NCBI GenBank assembly: GCA_949987565.1
Contig: OX465107.1
Location: 24,215,367-24,279,366, forward strand
Length of the DNA stretch: 64,000 nt
Direction of reading: 5' to 3'
Source of the DNA: Luidia sarsii
Lineage: Eukaryota > Echinodermata > Asteroidea > Paxillosida > Luidiidae
Within the stretch, counting starts at the first letter, position 1; every line of letters starts with the position of its first letter. The notes under the pieces are model-generated. The model saw only the letters and a list, made by a program, of their open reading frames with translations. It was not told the origin of the DNA and made no database searches. Position numbers and translations under genes: made by a program. Below are positions 55,501 to 62,285 of this stretch, piece by piece.

Positions 55501-55674
55501 CAGACTAAAGAGCCTTGTGTTGATCCATACCTTGTAGAGCACCATGGTAGCGTCTGCTAGAGCGCTCCCGCTGGGAACTTTAAGATGGAGATGCTTGGTG
55601 TCTTCTTTGGGTGGTTGCACCGAGGTCGGGCAAGTCTGGCCCCAATGGCAGGCCACAGTGCCCGTACCTGACAT
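20656..55674 (-). CDS. NCKAP5: Gene 2: NCKAP5/NCKAP5L (Cep169) family protein
   Basis: Ten exons from 53214 to 20656 join with matching phases (all 0 except the 1/1 junction between exons 8 and 9), giving 2,128 residues, or 2,176 with the candidate first exon at 55531-55674. The coiled coil in exons 1-3 ([42 protein letters not shown], then [17 protein letters not shown]) closely matches the signature region of vertebrate NCKAP5 and NCKAP5L. The rest is long, Ser/Pro/Arg-rich and probably disordered, with two SxIP motifs in exon 7. NCKAP5L (Cep169) tracks microtubule plus ends by binding EB1 through SxIP, and family members stabilise microtubules; a similar role here is inferred. Human NCKAP5 is about 1,900 residues. 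I do not recognise the last three exons from vertebrate members. Residue numbers in other entries count from the 55674 start. Confidence 0.85.
21085..21260 (+). mobile_element. tRNA-derived SINE family 1, copy 1
   Basis: Contains GGTGGGGGCGCC, then a tRNA-like head with box A (AAGCTCAGGAGGTAAGAGCA) and box B (GGGTTCAAATCC), then a body CAGTCAAAATATCTTTG. The same order occurs at 35.3 kb and 62.1 kb (minus strand) and, truncated, at 63.1 kb. It lies in gene 2 intron 9, antisense to the gene. Confidence 0.75.
21655..21932. repeat. Irregular tandem repeat of CTAGCAAAACTTGCTG-type units
   Basis: Built from diverged units such as GGCTAGCAAAACTTGCTG and GGACTAGTAAAAC. It is bracketed by near-identical ACTAGCCCGGCGG (21662) and ACTAGCCCGGTGG (21911). 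It directly abuts the TTAA element that starts at 21941. Origin unknown. Confidence 0.5.
21941..22644. mobile_element. piggyBac-like MITE with TTAA target duplication
   Basis: TTAA at 21941-21944 and 22641-22644 flank a 696-bp element whose ends are exact 12-bp inverted copies, CCACTTCGCGCC and GGCGCGAAGTGG. TTAA duplications are the hallmark of piggyBac-type insertion. No transposase is encoded, so it is a non-autonomous relic. Its right boundary is 28 bp from the end of gene 2 exon 9. Confidence 0.75.
22672..22868 (-). CDS. NCKAP5: Gene 2 exon 9: conserved-looking helical segment
   Basis: Acceptor CAG before 22868, preceded by a strong pyrimidine tract; donor GTGAGT after 22672. The first two bases complete Val2050. 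It encodes 65 residues such as [36 protein letters not shown] and [14 protein letters not shown]. The segment is ordered and helix-prone, unlike the low-complexity exons before it. I cannot name a domain. Confidence 0.83.
22958..23066 (-). mobile_element. tRNA-derived SINE family 2, copy 2
   Basis: Minus-strand head GATGGTCAAGTGATATCTGC, then AGCAGGAGTCGTGGATTTGA, followed by a body ending GCATCGAGCAAAGCACTGG. Head and body both match the copy at 13.64 kb. It lies in the short intron between gene 2 exons 8 and 9, in the same orientation as the gene. Confidence 0.65.
23110..23248 (-). CDS. NCKAP5: Gene 2 exon 8: acidic segment
   Basis: Acceptor CAG before 23248 and donor GTAGAG after 23110, ending in phase 1. 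It encodes [20 protein letters not shown] and then [20 protein letters not shown]. The acidic stretch with neighbouring serines is a likely casein kinase 2 target by sequence. Confidence 0.83.
23415..23482. repeat. Hammerhead-like fold-back family, single diverged arm (copy B)
   Basis: Contains GGAGGGCCTGATGTTTCGAT, then CATTGCAGGACCTTTCTCAT. The stem-forming bases have diverged (GATCATTGC in place of GATCCTAGC). It lies in gene 2 intron 7. Confidence 0.7.
23560..25350 (-). CDS. NCKAP5: Gene 2 exon 7: 597-codon exon with two SxIP motifs
   Basis: Acceptor CAG before 25350, donor GTATGC after 23560, phase 0 at both ends. The segment is Ser/Lys/Arg-rich and probably disordered. SGIP (residue 1665, bases 24565-24576) and SRIP (residue 1721, bases 24397-24408) lie in basic, serine-rich surroundings, which is the form EB1 recognises. 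Acidic runs appear near the end ([25 protein letters not shown]). Codon use is strongly GC-biased, which generates many long shadow frames on the opposite strand. Confidence 0.88.
25466..25609 (-). CDS. NCKAP5: Gene 2 exon 6: short acidic and WNPRKS motif
   Basis: Acceptor CAG before 25609, donor GTGAGT after 25466, phase 0 at both ends. It encodes 48 residues: [40 protein letters not shown] and SVEDYKKK. It looks like an ordered short linear motif between the two low-complexity giants, with two tryptophans close to an SP site. Confidence 0.85.
25690..25925. repeat. G-rich minisatellite, unit GGGGCAGGGC
   Basis: More than 20 units of a 10-bp motif GGGGCAGGGC with small variations (GGGGCCAGGC, GGGGCAAGGT). 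The plus strand is extremely G-rich with runs of three and four G. It lies in intron 5 of gene 2, and since the gene reads leftward the transcript would be C-rich. Confidence 0.9.
26005..26170. repeat. Degenerate GGCTCGGGCTAT-type repeat
   Basis: A run of variants of GGCTCGGGCTAT and GGCTATGGCTCT next to the G-rich minisatellite. Diverged and non-coding, within intron 5 of gene 2. Confidence 0.6.
26409..29771 (-). CDS. NCKAP5: Gene 2 exon 5: 1,121-codon giant exon
   Basis: Acceptor TTTTGCAG before 29771 and donor GTAGGT after 26409, phase 0 at both ends. It carries a Tyr/His/Gln tract ([11 protein letters not shown]) near its start, many SPxR, SPS and PQSP sites, and proline-rich patches ([19 protein letters not shown]) that could bind SH3 domains. 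Vertebrate NCKAP5 was named for binding NCK. The whole segment looks disordered. Length and composition fit the single giant exon typical of the family. Confidence 0.88.
29405..29466 (-). repeat. NCKAP5: Coding CAG and TAC trinucleotide tract
   Basis: On the minus strand, four Tyr codons are followed by mixed CAG/CAC codons giving QQHH and then about ten Gln codons, nearly all CAG. It lies inside gene 2 exon 5 and is probably length-variable. Confidence 0.8.
29884..30048. repeat. Hammerhead-like fold-back family, fragments (copy C)
   Basis: The core CCTTTGAGAAAGATCCTGCC, GGATAGAAACATCAGGCC at 29889-29928 is followed by a separate fragment, AACTGCTTACTGACTAAAAT, near 30017. The two parts are separated by unrelated sequence. 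Intron 4 of gene 2. Confidence 0.7.
30610..31093. repeat. CT-rich polypyrimidine tract
   Basis: About 480 bp of CCCTCTCCCTCTCTCC-type sequence interrupted by CTGTATCTCC. The minus strand, which is the transcript sense, is purine-only over long stretches. It lies 41 bp past the donor of gene 2 exon 4. Confidence 0.92.
31134..31406 (-). CDS. NCKAP5: Gene 2 exon 4: poly-glutamine exon
   Basis: Acceptor ATAG before 31406, donor GTACTG after 31134, phase 0 at both ends, 91 codons. It encodes [20 protein letters not shown], an Ala/Pro stretch, then 14 consecutive Gln at 31221-31262 (12 CAG flanked by CAA) and [13 protein letters not shown]. The acceptor has a T-rich tract. Confidence 0.85.
31486..31560. 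repeat. Hammerhead-like fold-back family, single diverged arm (copy D)
   Basis: AAAGGTCCTGCAAGGATTGA, AATGTCAAACCCTCCTAATT. The stem and loop are still recognisable. Intron 3 of gene 2, about 80 bp upstream of exon 4. Confidence 0.7.
32740..32842. repeat. Hammerhead-like fold-back family, two-arm copy (copy E)
   Basis: Head-to-head arms: AAACGTTTTGATCCTAGCAG to the left and CTGCTAGGATCAAAACGTTT to the right, around a short CTCCTTCTCC spacer. The arms match almost perfectly, with AAAACGTTT in place of the usual GAAACGTC. Confidence 0.85.
33920..34075. repeat. Hammerhead-like fold-back family, compound copy (copy F)
   Basis: Three core segments in a row: CCTTTGAGAAAGGTCCTGCT with GCATTGAAACGTCGGGC, then an inverted GAGGGCCTGACAGTTTAATC, then AAAGGTCCTGCTAGGATGGA. 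It looks like one copy inserted into or recombined with another. Confidence 0.8.
34554..34590. repeat. (GA)n microsatellite
   Basis: About 15 GA units within intron 3 of gene 2. Confidence 0.9.
35300..35480 (-). mobile_element. tRNA-derived SINE family 1, copy 2
   Basis: On the minus strand, GGCTAGCTCAGATGTTAAGA (box A) and GGTTCAAATCTCGGTCC (box B) are followed by a body that ends in an AT-rich run. Same order and sense as the 62.1 kb copy. Confidence 0.75.
35490..37085. other. Intronic stretch, nothing supportable
   Basis: Part of intron 3 of gene 2. Open frames here have no family resemblance and no convincing splice pairs, and no shared repeat was seen. Confidence 0.4.
37091..37213 (-). 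CDS. NCKAP5: Gene 2 exon 3: end of coiled coil
   Basis: Acceptor CAG before 37213, after a CT tract; donor GTTAGT after 37091; phase 0 at both ends; 41 codons. It encodes [20 protein letters not shown], then [15 protein letters not shown]. This is the part most similar to the vertebrate NCKAP5 coiled coil, including the K-D-L-x-E-E-C junction with exon 2. Confidence 0.9.
38156..38435. repeat. GAAGGAAC octamer array
   Basis: About 270 bp of GGAACGAA and GGAAGGAA units, purine-rich on the plus strand. It produces artificial frames rich in FVPSFLRS or RNEGTKE. Confidence 0.92.
38440..39850. other. Intronic stretch, nothing supportable
   Basis: Part of the 15-kb intron of gene 2. No exon, RNA gene or shared repeat recognised. 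Short runs of C, G and A only. Confidence 0.4.
39855..39935 (-). CDS. Candidate alternative first exon of gene 2 with a membrane segment
   Basis: ATG at 39933-39935, 27 codons, then a GTGAGA donor in phase 0. The peptide [20 protein letters not shown] continues LLKEAVK, a clear hydrophobic segment followed by a charged end. Joined to exon 3 (37213, phase 0) it would read into [10 protein letters not shown] without a break, giving an isoform that lacks exons 1 and 2 and has an N-terminal anchor. The region upstream on the minus strand is GC- and GA-rich. No known family member is recalled with this start, so this is a prediction from an open frame, a splice site and phase only. Confidence 0.4.
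42379..42428. repeat. 12-bp tandem repeat GTAAACCTTCCT, four units
   Basis: Four perfect units, open in the reverse frames as a VYRK repeat. Intronic in gene 2. Confidence 0.85.
42778..43495. repeat. GA-rich polypurine tract
   Basis: About 720 bp, almost pure purine on the plus strand, of GAGAGAGGGGAGAAAGAGGG-type units. The frames encoding SLSPLSPL on the opposite strand are a by-product. It lies in the 15-kb intron of gene 2. Confidence 0.93.
43500..44820. other. Intronic stretch with a short CCT run
   Basis: No supportable exon. A (CCT)n run lies near 44522-44550. Confidence 0.4.
44830..45355. repeat. CCAACCCATCCAC-rich minisatellite
   Basis: Irregular units built from AACCAACCCATCCACCCAGC and AACCAACCCACTAATCCACC. 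G is almost absent from the plus strand. Intronic in gene 2. Confidence 0.88.
45524..45705. repeat. Hammerhead-like fold-back family, two-arm copy (copy G)
   Basis: Left arm: TTGCAAACTGCTTACTGACT, then GTGGGCCTAACATTTCCATC. Right arm: CCTTTGAGGAAGGTCCTGCT, then AGGATCGAAACGTCAGGCCC. The right arm has the best core: TTGAGGA (45646-45652), stem GGTCCT/AGGATC (45654-45659, 45663-45668), then GAAACGTC (45669-45676). Confidence 0.88.
46745..47025. repeat. Hammerhead-like fold-back family, full-length copy (copy H)
   Basis: Starts at TGCTTACTGACTAATTAAAT and ends at AAGTCAGTAAGCAATTGGCA, with inner GAGGGCCTGACATTTTTACC and TTGAAGGTCCTGCTAGAATG. Both outer tails are present, giving the longest copy, about 280 bp. 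Confidence 0.82.
47385..47562. repeat. Hammerhead-like fold-back family, near-perfect two-arm copy (copy I)
   Basis: The arms are almost exact inverses over about 75 bp: CAAATCTTAAAATTGAGAGG then GCCTGACGTTTCGATCCTAG, mirrored by CTAGGATCGAAACGTCAGGC then CCTCTCAATTTTAAGATTTG. It is followed by the tail GTCAGTAAGCAGTTTGCAAC. It is probably the youngest copy here. Confidence 0.92.
48378..48426. repeat. (CCT)n microsatellite
   Basis: About 16 CCT units with one CCA. Intronic in gene 2. Confidence 0.92.
48706..48800. repeat. Possible eroded fold-back family arm (copy N)
   Basis: AATGCTTATTGACTTCAATG then ACCAAAATCAAAATCTCGAA and CAGGCCCTCTACATTGTTC follow the order of the family tail and arm, but the core is lost. 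Confidence 0.5.
49177..49875. repeat. 25-bp minisatellite, 28 units
   Basis: Twenty-seven 25-bp units (49201-49875) after a first unit of 24 bp. Each begins CCTGAGCCC and ends GCCTAAG, with AATCCCTGT between. Most units are identical, and variants cluster toward the ends, as expected for recent expansion in the middle. The flank at 49876-49970 continues as degenerate GAGCC/AAGCC sequence. The two unit ends match the terminal repeat of MITE family A (CCTGAGCCCGAGCCTAAG). It lies in the 15-kb intron of gene 2. Confidence 0.95.
49980..51140. other. Intronic stretch, nothing supportable
   Basis: No exon or shared repeat. A-rich runs and a short CTCCTCCTCC run near 50230. Confidence 0.4.
51142..51326. 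repeat. 48-bp tandem repeat, about four units
   Basis: GATCCTTAGTAATCATGGAG starts at 51158, 51206, 51254 and 51302, exactly 48 bp apart. As 48 is a multiple of three the array stays open in one reverse frame, which explains a repetitive open frame there. Intronic in gene 2. Confidence 0.93.
51519..51628. repeat. Hammerhead-like fold-back family, single intact arm (copy J)
   Basis: CTGCCTTTGAGAAAGGTCCT, GCTAGGATCGAAACGTCAGG, then the full tail through GTCAGTAAGCAGTTTGCAAC and ATTTTTGTA. Best reference for a single arm, about 105 bp. Confidence 0.9.
52122..52160 (-). CDS. NCKAP5: Gene 2 exon 2: 13-codon microexon
   Basis: Acceptor CCTACAG before 52160 and donor GTAAGT after 52122, phase 0 at both ends. 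It encodes [13 protein letters not shown], which is nearly identical to the vertebrate segment at the same position in the coiled coil. The exon is too short to be found by open-frame length, and the match of both splice sites and protein makes it secure. Confidence 0.92.
53014..53042 (-). promoter_or_regulatory. Perfect 12-bp hairpin next to the gene 2 exon 1 donor
   Basis: GCTCTTGGTCTG (53014-53025) and CAGACCAAGAGC (53031-53042) are exact inverses with a 5-base loop. It lies 41 bases downstream of the exon 1 end in the minus-strand transcript. A stable intronic hairpin this close to a donor may affect splicing; that role is inferred. Confidence 0.45.
53083..53214 (-). CDS. NCKAP5: Gene 2 exon 1: start of coiled coil
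   Basis: Acceptor CTTCAAG before 53214 with a pyrimidine-rich tract; donor GTAGGG after 53083; phase 0 at both ends; 44 codons. It encodes [40 protein letters not shown] and CLDE. It has a good acceptor and no stop before it, so at least one more 5' exon is expected unless ATG at the MAKEK methionine starts translation. Confidence 0.92.
53236..53312. repeat. Hammerhead-like fold-back family, diverged arm (copy K)
   Basis: CAATGAGAAAGGTCCCACTG, GGATCAAAACATGAGGCCCT. It lies 22 bp upstream of gene 2 exon 1. Confidence 0.72.
53944..54316. repeat. 122-125-bp tandem repeat, three units
   Basis: AGGGTGGAGTCA starts at 53944 and 54069, and a third unit starts at 54191 (AGGGTGGAGTCATTGC). Units share CTGGACCAGTGATACAT and GAATAATGTATATGGCTATG. 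The last unit is slightly extended by TTAATTTT. Confidence 0.9.
55255..55340. repeat. Hammerhead-like fold-back family, single arm (copy L)
   Basis: TTAGTGGGCCTGACGTTTCG, ATCCTAGCAGGACCTTTCTC, AAAGGCAGAG. Minus-strand core intact. Confidence 0.85.
55531..55674 (-). CDS. Candidate first coding exon of gene 2
   Basis: ATG at 55672-55674, 48 codons, GTATGG donor after AAG in phase 0, which would join exon 1 (53214) to read VLYK then [10 protein letters not shown]. The peptide includes [20 protein letters not shown] and [11 protein letters not shown]. The fit rests on an open frame, donor and phase. The exon could instead start internally at a CAG such as the one near 55668. I recall no matching sequence from other species. 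Confidence 0.35.
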
Positions 55675-55699
55675 GCGAGAGGGTTTTCAGAGATGTAGC

Positions 55700-58000
55700 G
55701 GATCCTCCAAGCGCCTCCCGCAGCTGAATGAGAACCGCACACTGCTCAATGCTTGCCGGGCTTTGCAATTTTTTTTCATTTTAGTTTCCATAATTTTTTT
55801 GGCGGAGGCACGGTTCTTGCGGGATGCTTCAGACAGGTCCCACGGTCCGGTGACTAATGGACTTGTGGCCCATATGCATCCAGGCACCGAACATAGGCGC
55901 TTCCCCGATTCCCCCCCAAAAAAAATTCAAGGGGTGGAGGTGAGGAGGGAGGGTTATCGCTCACGTAAGGAGGAGGAGGGGAACGATGGGCAGGGAGGGA
56001 GACAGACAAACTAAAACCAAACCATGGAGGAAGGAAAGCATGTGAGGGAAAGAGGTTTTTTTAAACCCCCCCAAAAACCGTCACAGCAAAACGCAGATCA
56101 TGACGATTACGCACCAAGCGTGTAGAGATAAGGACTCAGAGGCAATTATGCCATGGCTCCCAAAAAGGGAAGAATCTAGAACATTTTCTTTAACAAGGGG
56201 GGGGGGGGGGTCTCTATTGTCGGGGGAGTGGGGGGCTGGGTTCTCAAGGGATTTGGAGCAGGCGGTGAGTGAAATTGCCGCATTGCCACGGCGATTGAAT
56301 CAGGCGGCAGGAAGAGCAATCATTCTTAATGTCGGCTGTTCCGAGCTGCCACGGTTCCACACCCGAATCCCTGGCATTGCCTACTGCATGGTAAAAAGCT
56401 CACCCAAAAAACTTAGCTTAATTCCAAACAGAACTGCAGGGTTTCCCTCAGACTACAAGCTCAACCACCTTTCCCCCGCCCCTGACAAAAACCTGGTTAA
56501 AGAGATCTTTTAAAAAAGACCAGCATGGCTGATATCTCTCAGCTTTGCTTTCTTAGACTTTGCTGTTGATGTACCCAGTGGTGAGTTATTCTTCATGTAT
56601 TACGAAATGTGTTTTGTAAAAGGTTTATAATTAAGAGTGCTGAATGAGACTGCTGCATTGAAACTTGGCCCAGAAATGATTGAATGGTAAAATGTATAAG
56701 GCTGTTAATGACAGCCCTTTACAACATTGGTAAAGGTCAAAAGATTGTCACAGTTTGTGTGTTAAACCATAAAACATTCCAAAAAACCAATACTGCGAAG
56801 GTTTTAGCTCAAAGGGTAATCTTCCCAATGTTGTATTGGGCCTTTAAATGCATATCTTTAAGATTAATTATGTACACAAGCTGTTTTGTTCTTTGCAGAA
56901 TTGGATGTGGGTATTTTTGTATTAAAAATTCTTCACGCATAAACATCGGCTACAACTTGTCTTTTTTGCCCTCGTGGGTCTTCCCGACTTGGTGCTGAGA
57001 GGAACTCATCGTAAGGATCCAGTGGTCGGCTTTTCTTACGCAAAGAGCACTGACTCGAGAATCCAGCAGACAATTCTCAAGAGCACCGATCGATCGCACC
57101 GTACCACTCTGCATCACATATCCAACAATCGATCGCGATGTTACATTGACAATACTGAAACCGATGCCGACCAAGGGCGAGACAACCTGACCCAAGCTTC
57201 AAGATGAGTTTCTGCCTCTGTCATTTTCTTCTGTCGAGCTTTCTCTAAAGTTGCTACAGGCTTGACGTGAAACCACAAAAATCACATGGATACCTGAGAC
57301 TGGAAGGGGTTTGCTAGTTATTGTGGGGTTAATAGCTTGCGGTCTCCTGTTTAGCCTTGGCAAATTGAAGGAGGTGCAAGTCGCTCCAGTCTGCGGTAAT
57401 TCTGAAAGCTGAGACGGACTGAGGGGGCCCCATTGGCTCCGTCCCACTGGGAGGGTTGTGGTGAGGGCAGAGCTTGCTCTGGGCCACTGTCGCCAAGAAT
57501 TACTCGAGCATTTTCTCGCTGCTTAGCATAGCAGAATCTTTCCCCTTGTATTCCACGTTTTATTGCCTAGCACAAAACAGAACTGAAGTTCGGCAAGGTA
57601 GTCCTAGGAATCATTTCGTGGTAATAAGCCAGCTGTATGAGCTCCGTCCCACTGGTGTTTGCCACACTGGATTTCCCTGTCACTAGAAGCTGTCATGACA
57701 GCGGCAACAATGCCATCCATCATCTAGGTGGGTCTCACTTTCCTCCCCACTGAGGACCAGAGAGGGCCACATACAGGAGCCGAGGAGGAAGTCGCCAATT
57801 TGGGGTAGATTTGGGGTTGGCCTGATTTTGCCCCGTCCTGTCTTCTCCTCTCTCGCCCCCTCCCCTCCCCTCTCCTAAAAGCAGCCAATTCTCAGCAAGT
57901 TCTTCCCAGACATGGCAATAATATGACCAGTGTTGGGGTTTTGTTCAACTCATCTTCAGATCTATCGTAAGACAGTGAGCAATGCACAGGAGTCATACGA
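55700..58000. other. No supportable coding sequence
   Basis: Unique sequence with A-, G- and C-runs. Might contain the promoter and 5' UTR of gene 2, but no clear promoter motif set was seen. Confidence 0.35.
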
Positions 58001-58004
58001 CCTT

Positions 58005-58076
58005 TCCAAAATGACAGGCCTCAAAAAGTTAGAGGGCCTGACTTTTCGATCCTAGCAGGACCTTTCTCAAAGGCCA
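58005..58076. repeat. Hammerhead-like fold-back family, single arm (copy M)
   Basis: AGTTAGAGGGCCTGACTTTT, CGATCCTAGCAGGACCTTTC, TCAAAGGC. The core carries GAAAAG in place of GAAACG. Confidence 0.82.
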
Positions 58077-58079
58077 AAT

Positions 58080-60280
58080 TACAACCCGTTATCAAGTTTA
58101 AGATGAGTTGCCTAGCATCTGATACAGCTGTGTGAAATCCACCCCTGGACATTTATAAATGAAGCCACATGGCGGTGTAGCATTAGACTACAAGAGTATT
58201 GGAGTAATTTGGGGGGGAGATGGGACATAACAAATGGCATAAAAACCTCTTCCAATGATGTCAGAGATTACCTTGGACATATTCCCAGACAGTGACTAAT
58301 ATCCCCTCCTCTCTCTCCCTCCCCCTCTCCCTCTCCCCCCTCTCTCTCCTCTGTCCAATAAGTACAGACCTAGAGTCAGGTACCTTCACTTCCCCTCCCC
58401 CTCCTCGCCAAACCCCCCTCGCACCCTCTCCTGGGACGGGAGTGGCCGGGGGATTAACTCATGACCTCCCCTCCCAGCCCCGCGGAGGGCTAGCCCGGGA
58501 GATAATGCTGGAACCGACGGATGCTCTGGCTTAATCGGAGCTGAGATAAGGGAGAGGACAATCCCTCGACCCAAACGGTTGACGACCGGGTTTTTTTTTT
58601 TCCAAGGTGCCTCCCCTCGAATTTTATGACCACGGGGGACCAATGGGGGGATGTGTCACAAGAAACAGAACTTGTCCAAAAATCACATCTCTCCTCGGAG
58701 TCTCCCAGTTCATTAATTAGGTTGATTTGAGTCGCCTGTAAATTGTGTCAGCGATCCTTCCACTAATTCCCTCAGAGAGGATTCGAAACTGTTATCACGG
58801 AGGTGGTTAGTCAACACTTGTGCCCTTGCACAGACCCCCCCCCCCTTCTTTGGGTGAGGGGGGGGGACTTTTTAAAAACTTTGACTTGGGGTCAGGCTTA
58901 GACCTTGTTCACATCAACCAAGAGCTGATAGGAAAAAACAACAAAAACAAACACAATATATGCTTCATCCCTGAAGGTGAGCATCTTTGCTCAAACTGAA
59001 ATATCTATGCTGGATAATTGTAGCCAAAAGGCTGTGTTATTTTTGGCTGTATTTCACTTTTTTTTTCAAATGGAGGTTGGAGAGTGGTTTGAAGGAGCCC
59101 AAGCTATCATTTTGCATCAAAAAACCCCAAGAGTGTAGGAATACAAAGAGCAGTGCGGTTAAGTGATGACAGTTCCTGTGGTGCACTGTTGTCTCCTGGG
59201 CCAAGAGCTTCGACTTCGAGGATGCCTGCCGTTTTTCAAGGTTTTGTGCGTCAGGAACAAAGCCTAAGCAAAGAGCCCAATCAGGAGGATTTGTGAAATG
59301 CCTGCTTGCAAGAGAGCAAGGTCGGGCCTTGGTAAAAGAAAGTAAAGGTACCTCCAAAGGGCATTTTGATAATCTATCTTGGGGGAGGAGGGACGGGACA
59401 TCTCCAAGGCCCCTCCATCTCTGATTAAATGCCAAGCTATTTTGCAAGCTGGTCATTCACCTGTCTCTAGTTGGCTTTGATCTGAGCTTTGAATAAAACT
59501 CACGACAGCACAAGACCACAAATGAATTCTGAATTCTGAATCCTGAATTTAGCACGATATTTTTTTGGAAGGAGAAGCCTATAAAACACAGCGACCACAA
59601 AAAAAATTCCCCCTTCTTTTCATTGGTGGGGGGGGGGGGGGGCGCAACTTTATCTGAAAGTGAGGACAGGTGTCATACTCCCTGTGCAACCAAAGCCTGT
59701 CTGGTTCGTCTTAGCTAGCAGGGAACATGCAGTGACCACTCCATGGTTCGCGTTAAATTTTGGGAAGCCTTAAAACGCAATCTCAAATTTGCTGCGGATT
59801 CCCACAAACAGGTCACACGCAAAGGCCAAGGTCTAAGGCAGGCTTTTTTTTTTTTGGAGTGGAGGGAGAGGGAGGTGGCAGAAGAGGTTATCTGAGCACT
59901 GAGCATGCAAGGGGAGGTCTCAGCCCCAAAATCTACCGCCATCAGAAGTGCCAGGGTGCATCCGCTTGGCCGTGACCCCACCCCCCACTCCCAGGTATCT
60001 CTGACTGGCTCCGTCTTCCTCCTCGGCTTAGCGTTGGAGCACTAAATCCTCTATTTTCAAAACCCTTACCTAGGGGGAAGAGGAGAAGGTGGAGGGGGCC
60101 TTGGTTTAGTCTAGCCCTCTGCAGCCATTTGTGAGTGGCTAAGCCCTGTGGATTTAGTCGCGTGCGTAGGTACTGGGTAGGGCAGGGTTAGGGTTATCGG
60201 TTTCGGCTTTTAAAGGGAAGAGTAAGAGGTTGATGTCCGCTGACAATAGAGCCTCATCAGAGGGAGGCTTGTATAGAGGT
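58080..60280. other. No supportable coding sequence
   Basis: Contains CT-rich patches near 58.3-58.45 kb and runs of C (58.84 kb) and G (59.63 kb), but no exon or RNA gene. Confidence 0.4.
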
Positions 60281-60284
60281 ATCC

Positions 60285-60735
60285 CTTCTCCGTGTCTAGC
60301 TTGAGCTGAGGCTCAGACTGAGCTATCTCGTCGCCTCCTCTTGCTCGAGCCGAGGTTCAGAGAGGTGTCCCTCCTCAAGTCTTGTACGTGCTGAGGTTCA
60401 GACTGAGATATCCCTTCTCCTCCTTTTGCTCAGGCCGAGGTTCAGATCAAGCTAAACCTCCCCTTTCTTGCTTGAGCTGAATTCCTGACTGAGGTACTCA
60501 CTCCTCCTCTTGTTCAAGCTGAGGCAACCTCAGACTTAAAAGTATGCCCTTCACTTGCTCAAGCAGAGACTGAGGTAGCCCTTCTCCTCACGTCTTGCTG
60601 GAACTGGTGCCTCTCTAGCCGAGGTTCAGATTGAACTAACTCCTCCTCATTAAGCTGCTGGAGCTGAGCTGAAATCTGAGGCGTCCCTTTTCCTCACCTC
60701 CCTCGTGCGAGCTGAGGTTCAGACGGCGGTTATAC
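60285..60735. repeat. Degenerate minisatellite, GAGCTGAGGTTCAGA-type units
   Basis: About ten diverged units of roughly 45-50 bp, built from CTTGCTCGAGCCGAGGTTCAG and CTGAGGTATCCCTTCTCCTC. Non-coding. Confidence 0.8.
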
Positions 60736-61757
60736 ACTCCGCTTTCCTCGCTGGTACCAATCTGCAACTCCTAATGAATACCAGCACTTCTTTTTTTCTT
60801 TTTAAAGAACAAAAATTAGACCTGCCTTGCGCAGAACCCAACCTGTTTCACAATCTTGCATACCAGACCCAGAATTGGCACATCCCAGCCAAACATCAGG
60901 TGGCATTTCTCCCGTGATCCGTGGCAGAAAAGTACTTCTAATGACAGAAGAGGTAATTTTTCCCATTTTTCGCCGAGGGAGGCCTGGTAGTTATCACCCA
61001 CTAGCATTGCTAGCTGGGGCAAAAGATGCAAGGCCAAATGACCCGGCACCCAAGCGTTTGCAAAATCGATGCCATGTCTGCAGTGAACGAGTGAACATTT
61101 TATCAGTTTGGTGATCCGTGAGTGCTCAGAGGAAAATAAAAAAAACCTGTCGGGGATCCTACACTCAAGGAGAATGCTTCACGGCCACATCTTGCCCCAT
61201 AAATACCCAGCTCCGATCCTTCCTTGGCTCAAATAAGAACCAGGCAGCTTGGCCAAAGCTGAAGGGTCTTAGAATAGAGTCCCCCCACCCAAAAAGAAAC
61301 CTCTGGGAGTCAAGTGAATCAGATTCCACTTATTGGGGAAAGCTTGCGATTTCTGTGAAATGCGATATTGAAGGGAAGTTCTTGTGCAGGAACCTTTGGG
61401 TTCTTACCACTGGGACATCACACATGGGTTCTGATGTATGTCAGACTTTTTGCCAGTTATGTGTCAGATTCAATAGGAAAGTTTGCACAGATTCAATAGG
61501 AAAGTTTGCACAGATTCAAAATCTGTTAAACATCATACTTATTACGAACCTTTAACATGTTGCACAAAGGTTCTGCATCGGGCTCTTTAAATTTTCGAAA
61601 CATCTTGCAAGTTCCAGAATCTATTCAGCTTCTCCCTGACTTCTTGTGAGTTTCAGAAAGTCTTGGACTCAGTGGAGTAGAGGCAAGACTCCAACTAAAC
61701 TCAGTCCCAGAATATGACAGCACACCTATGACATTGAACCACTTGTGAATGCCAAGG

Positions 61758-61987
61758 GCTTGTGCATGGATAAGACTTGAATGTTTGCATGGTGGAAATA
61801 CTAAGTGGAAGGTTTGCGGTGACATCATGCATATAACACTTGTCTATGGAGAAGGAGGGTGGCTCTGAAAAGGCTTGTGCATGGATAAGACTTGAAGGTT
61901 TGCATGGTGGAAATACTAAGTGGAAGGTTTGCGGTGACACCATGCAAATAACACTTGTCTATGGAGAAGGAGAGTGGCTCTGAAAAG
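61758..61987. repeat. 115-bp tandem duplication
   Basis: Two adjacent copies starting GCTTGTGCATGGATAAGACT at 61758 and 61873, each including GGAAGGTTTGCGGTGACA and ATAACACTTGTCTATGGAG. They differ at only a few positions. A third, inverted relative lies at 63.68-63.82 kb. Confidence 0.92.
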
Positions 61988-62059
61988 AGCAGATAACTTA
62001 ACGTTTTGGGTAGTGAGTACTCAGCCCATAGCCCGTCTCAAGACAAATTCCTTTTTTTT

Positions 62060-62285
62060 TCTTCAAAACAGACAAATGAGGCAATCTGACTTGGAAATTG
62101 GAAACAATAGCCAAGAAAAAATTGGACTAGACCAAAACTTGAACCCAAGACCTCTGGTTTTTGTATACCAGTGCTTGTACCATCTGAGCTATCCAGCCCT
62201 TAGATGGCAGCCTTCCTGAATAGTCACCTACCAGTGATCTTTTGCCTGGGTGGGGGCGCCATTCAGGAGCATCTAACCATACATT
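62060..62285 (-). mobile_element. tRNA-derived SINE family 1, copy 3
   Basis: Minus strand: GGTGCAGGC-like lead replaced by GGCGCCCCCACCCAGGC, then GGGCTGGATAGCTCAGATGG (box A), GGTCTTGGGTTCAAGTTTTG (box B) and an A/T-rich body ending in a poly-A-type run. It matches the order of copy 1 at 21.1 kb. Confidence 0.78.
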
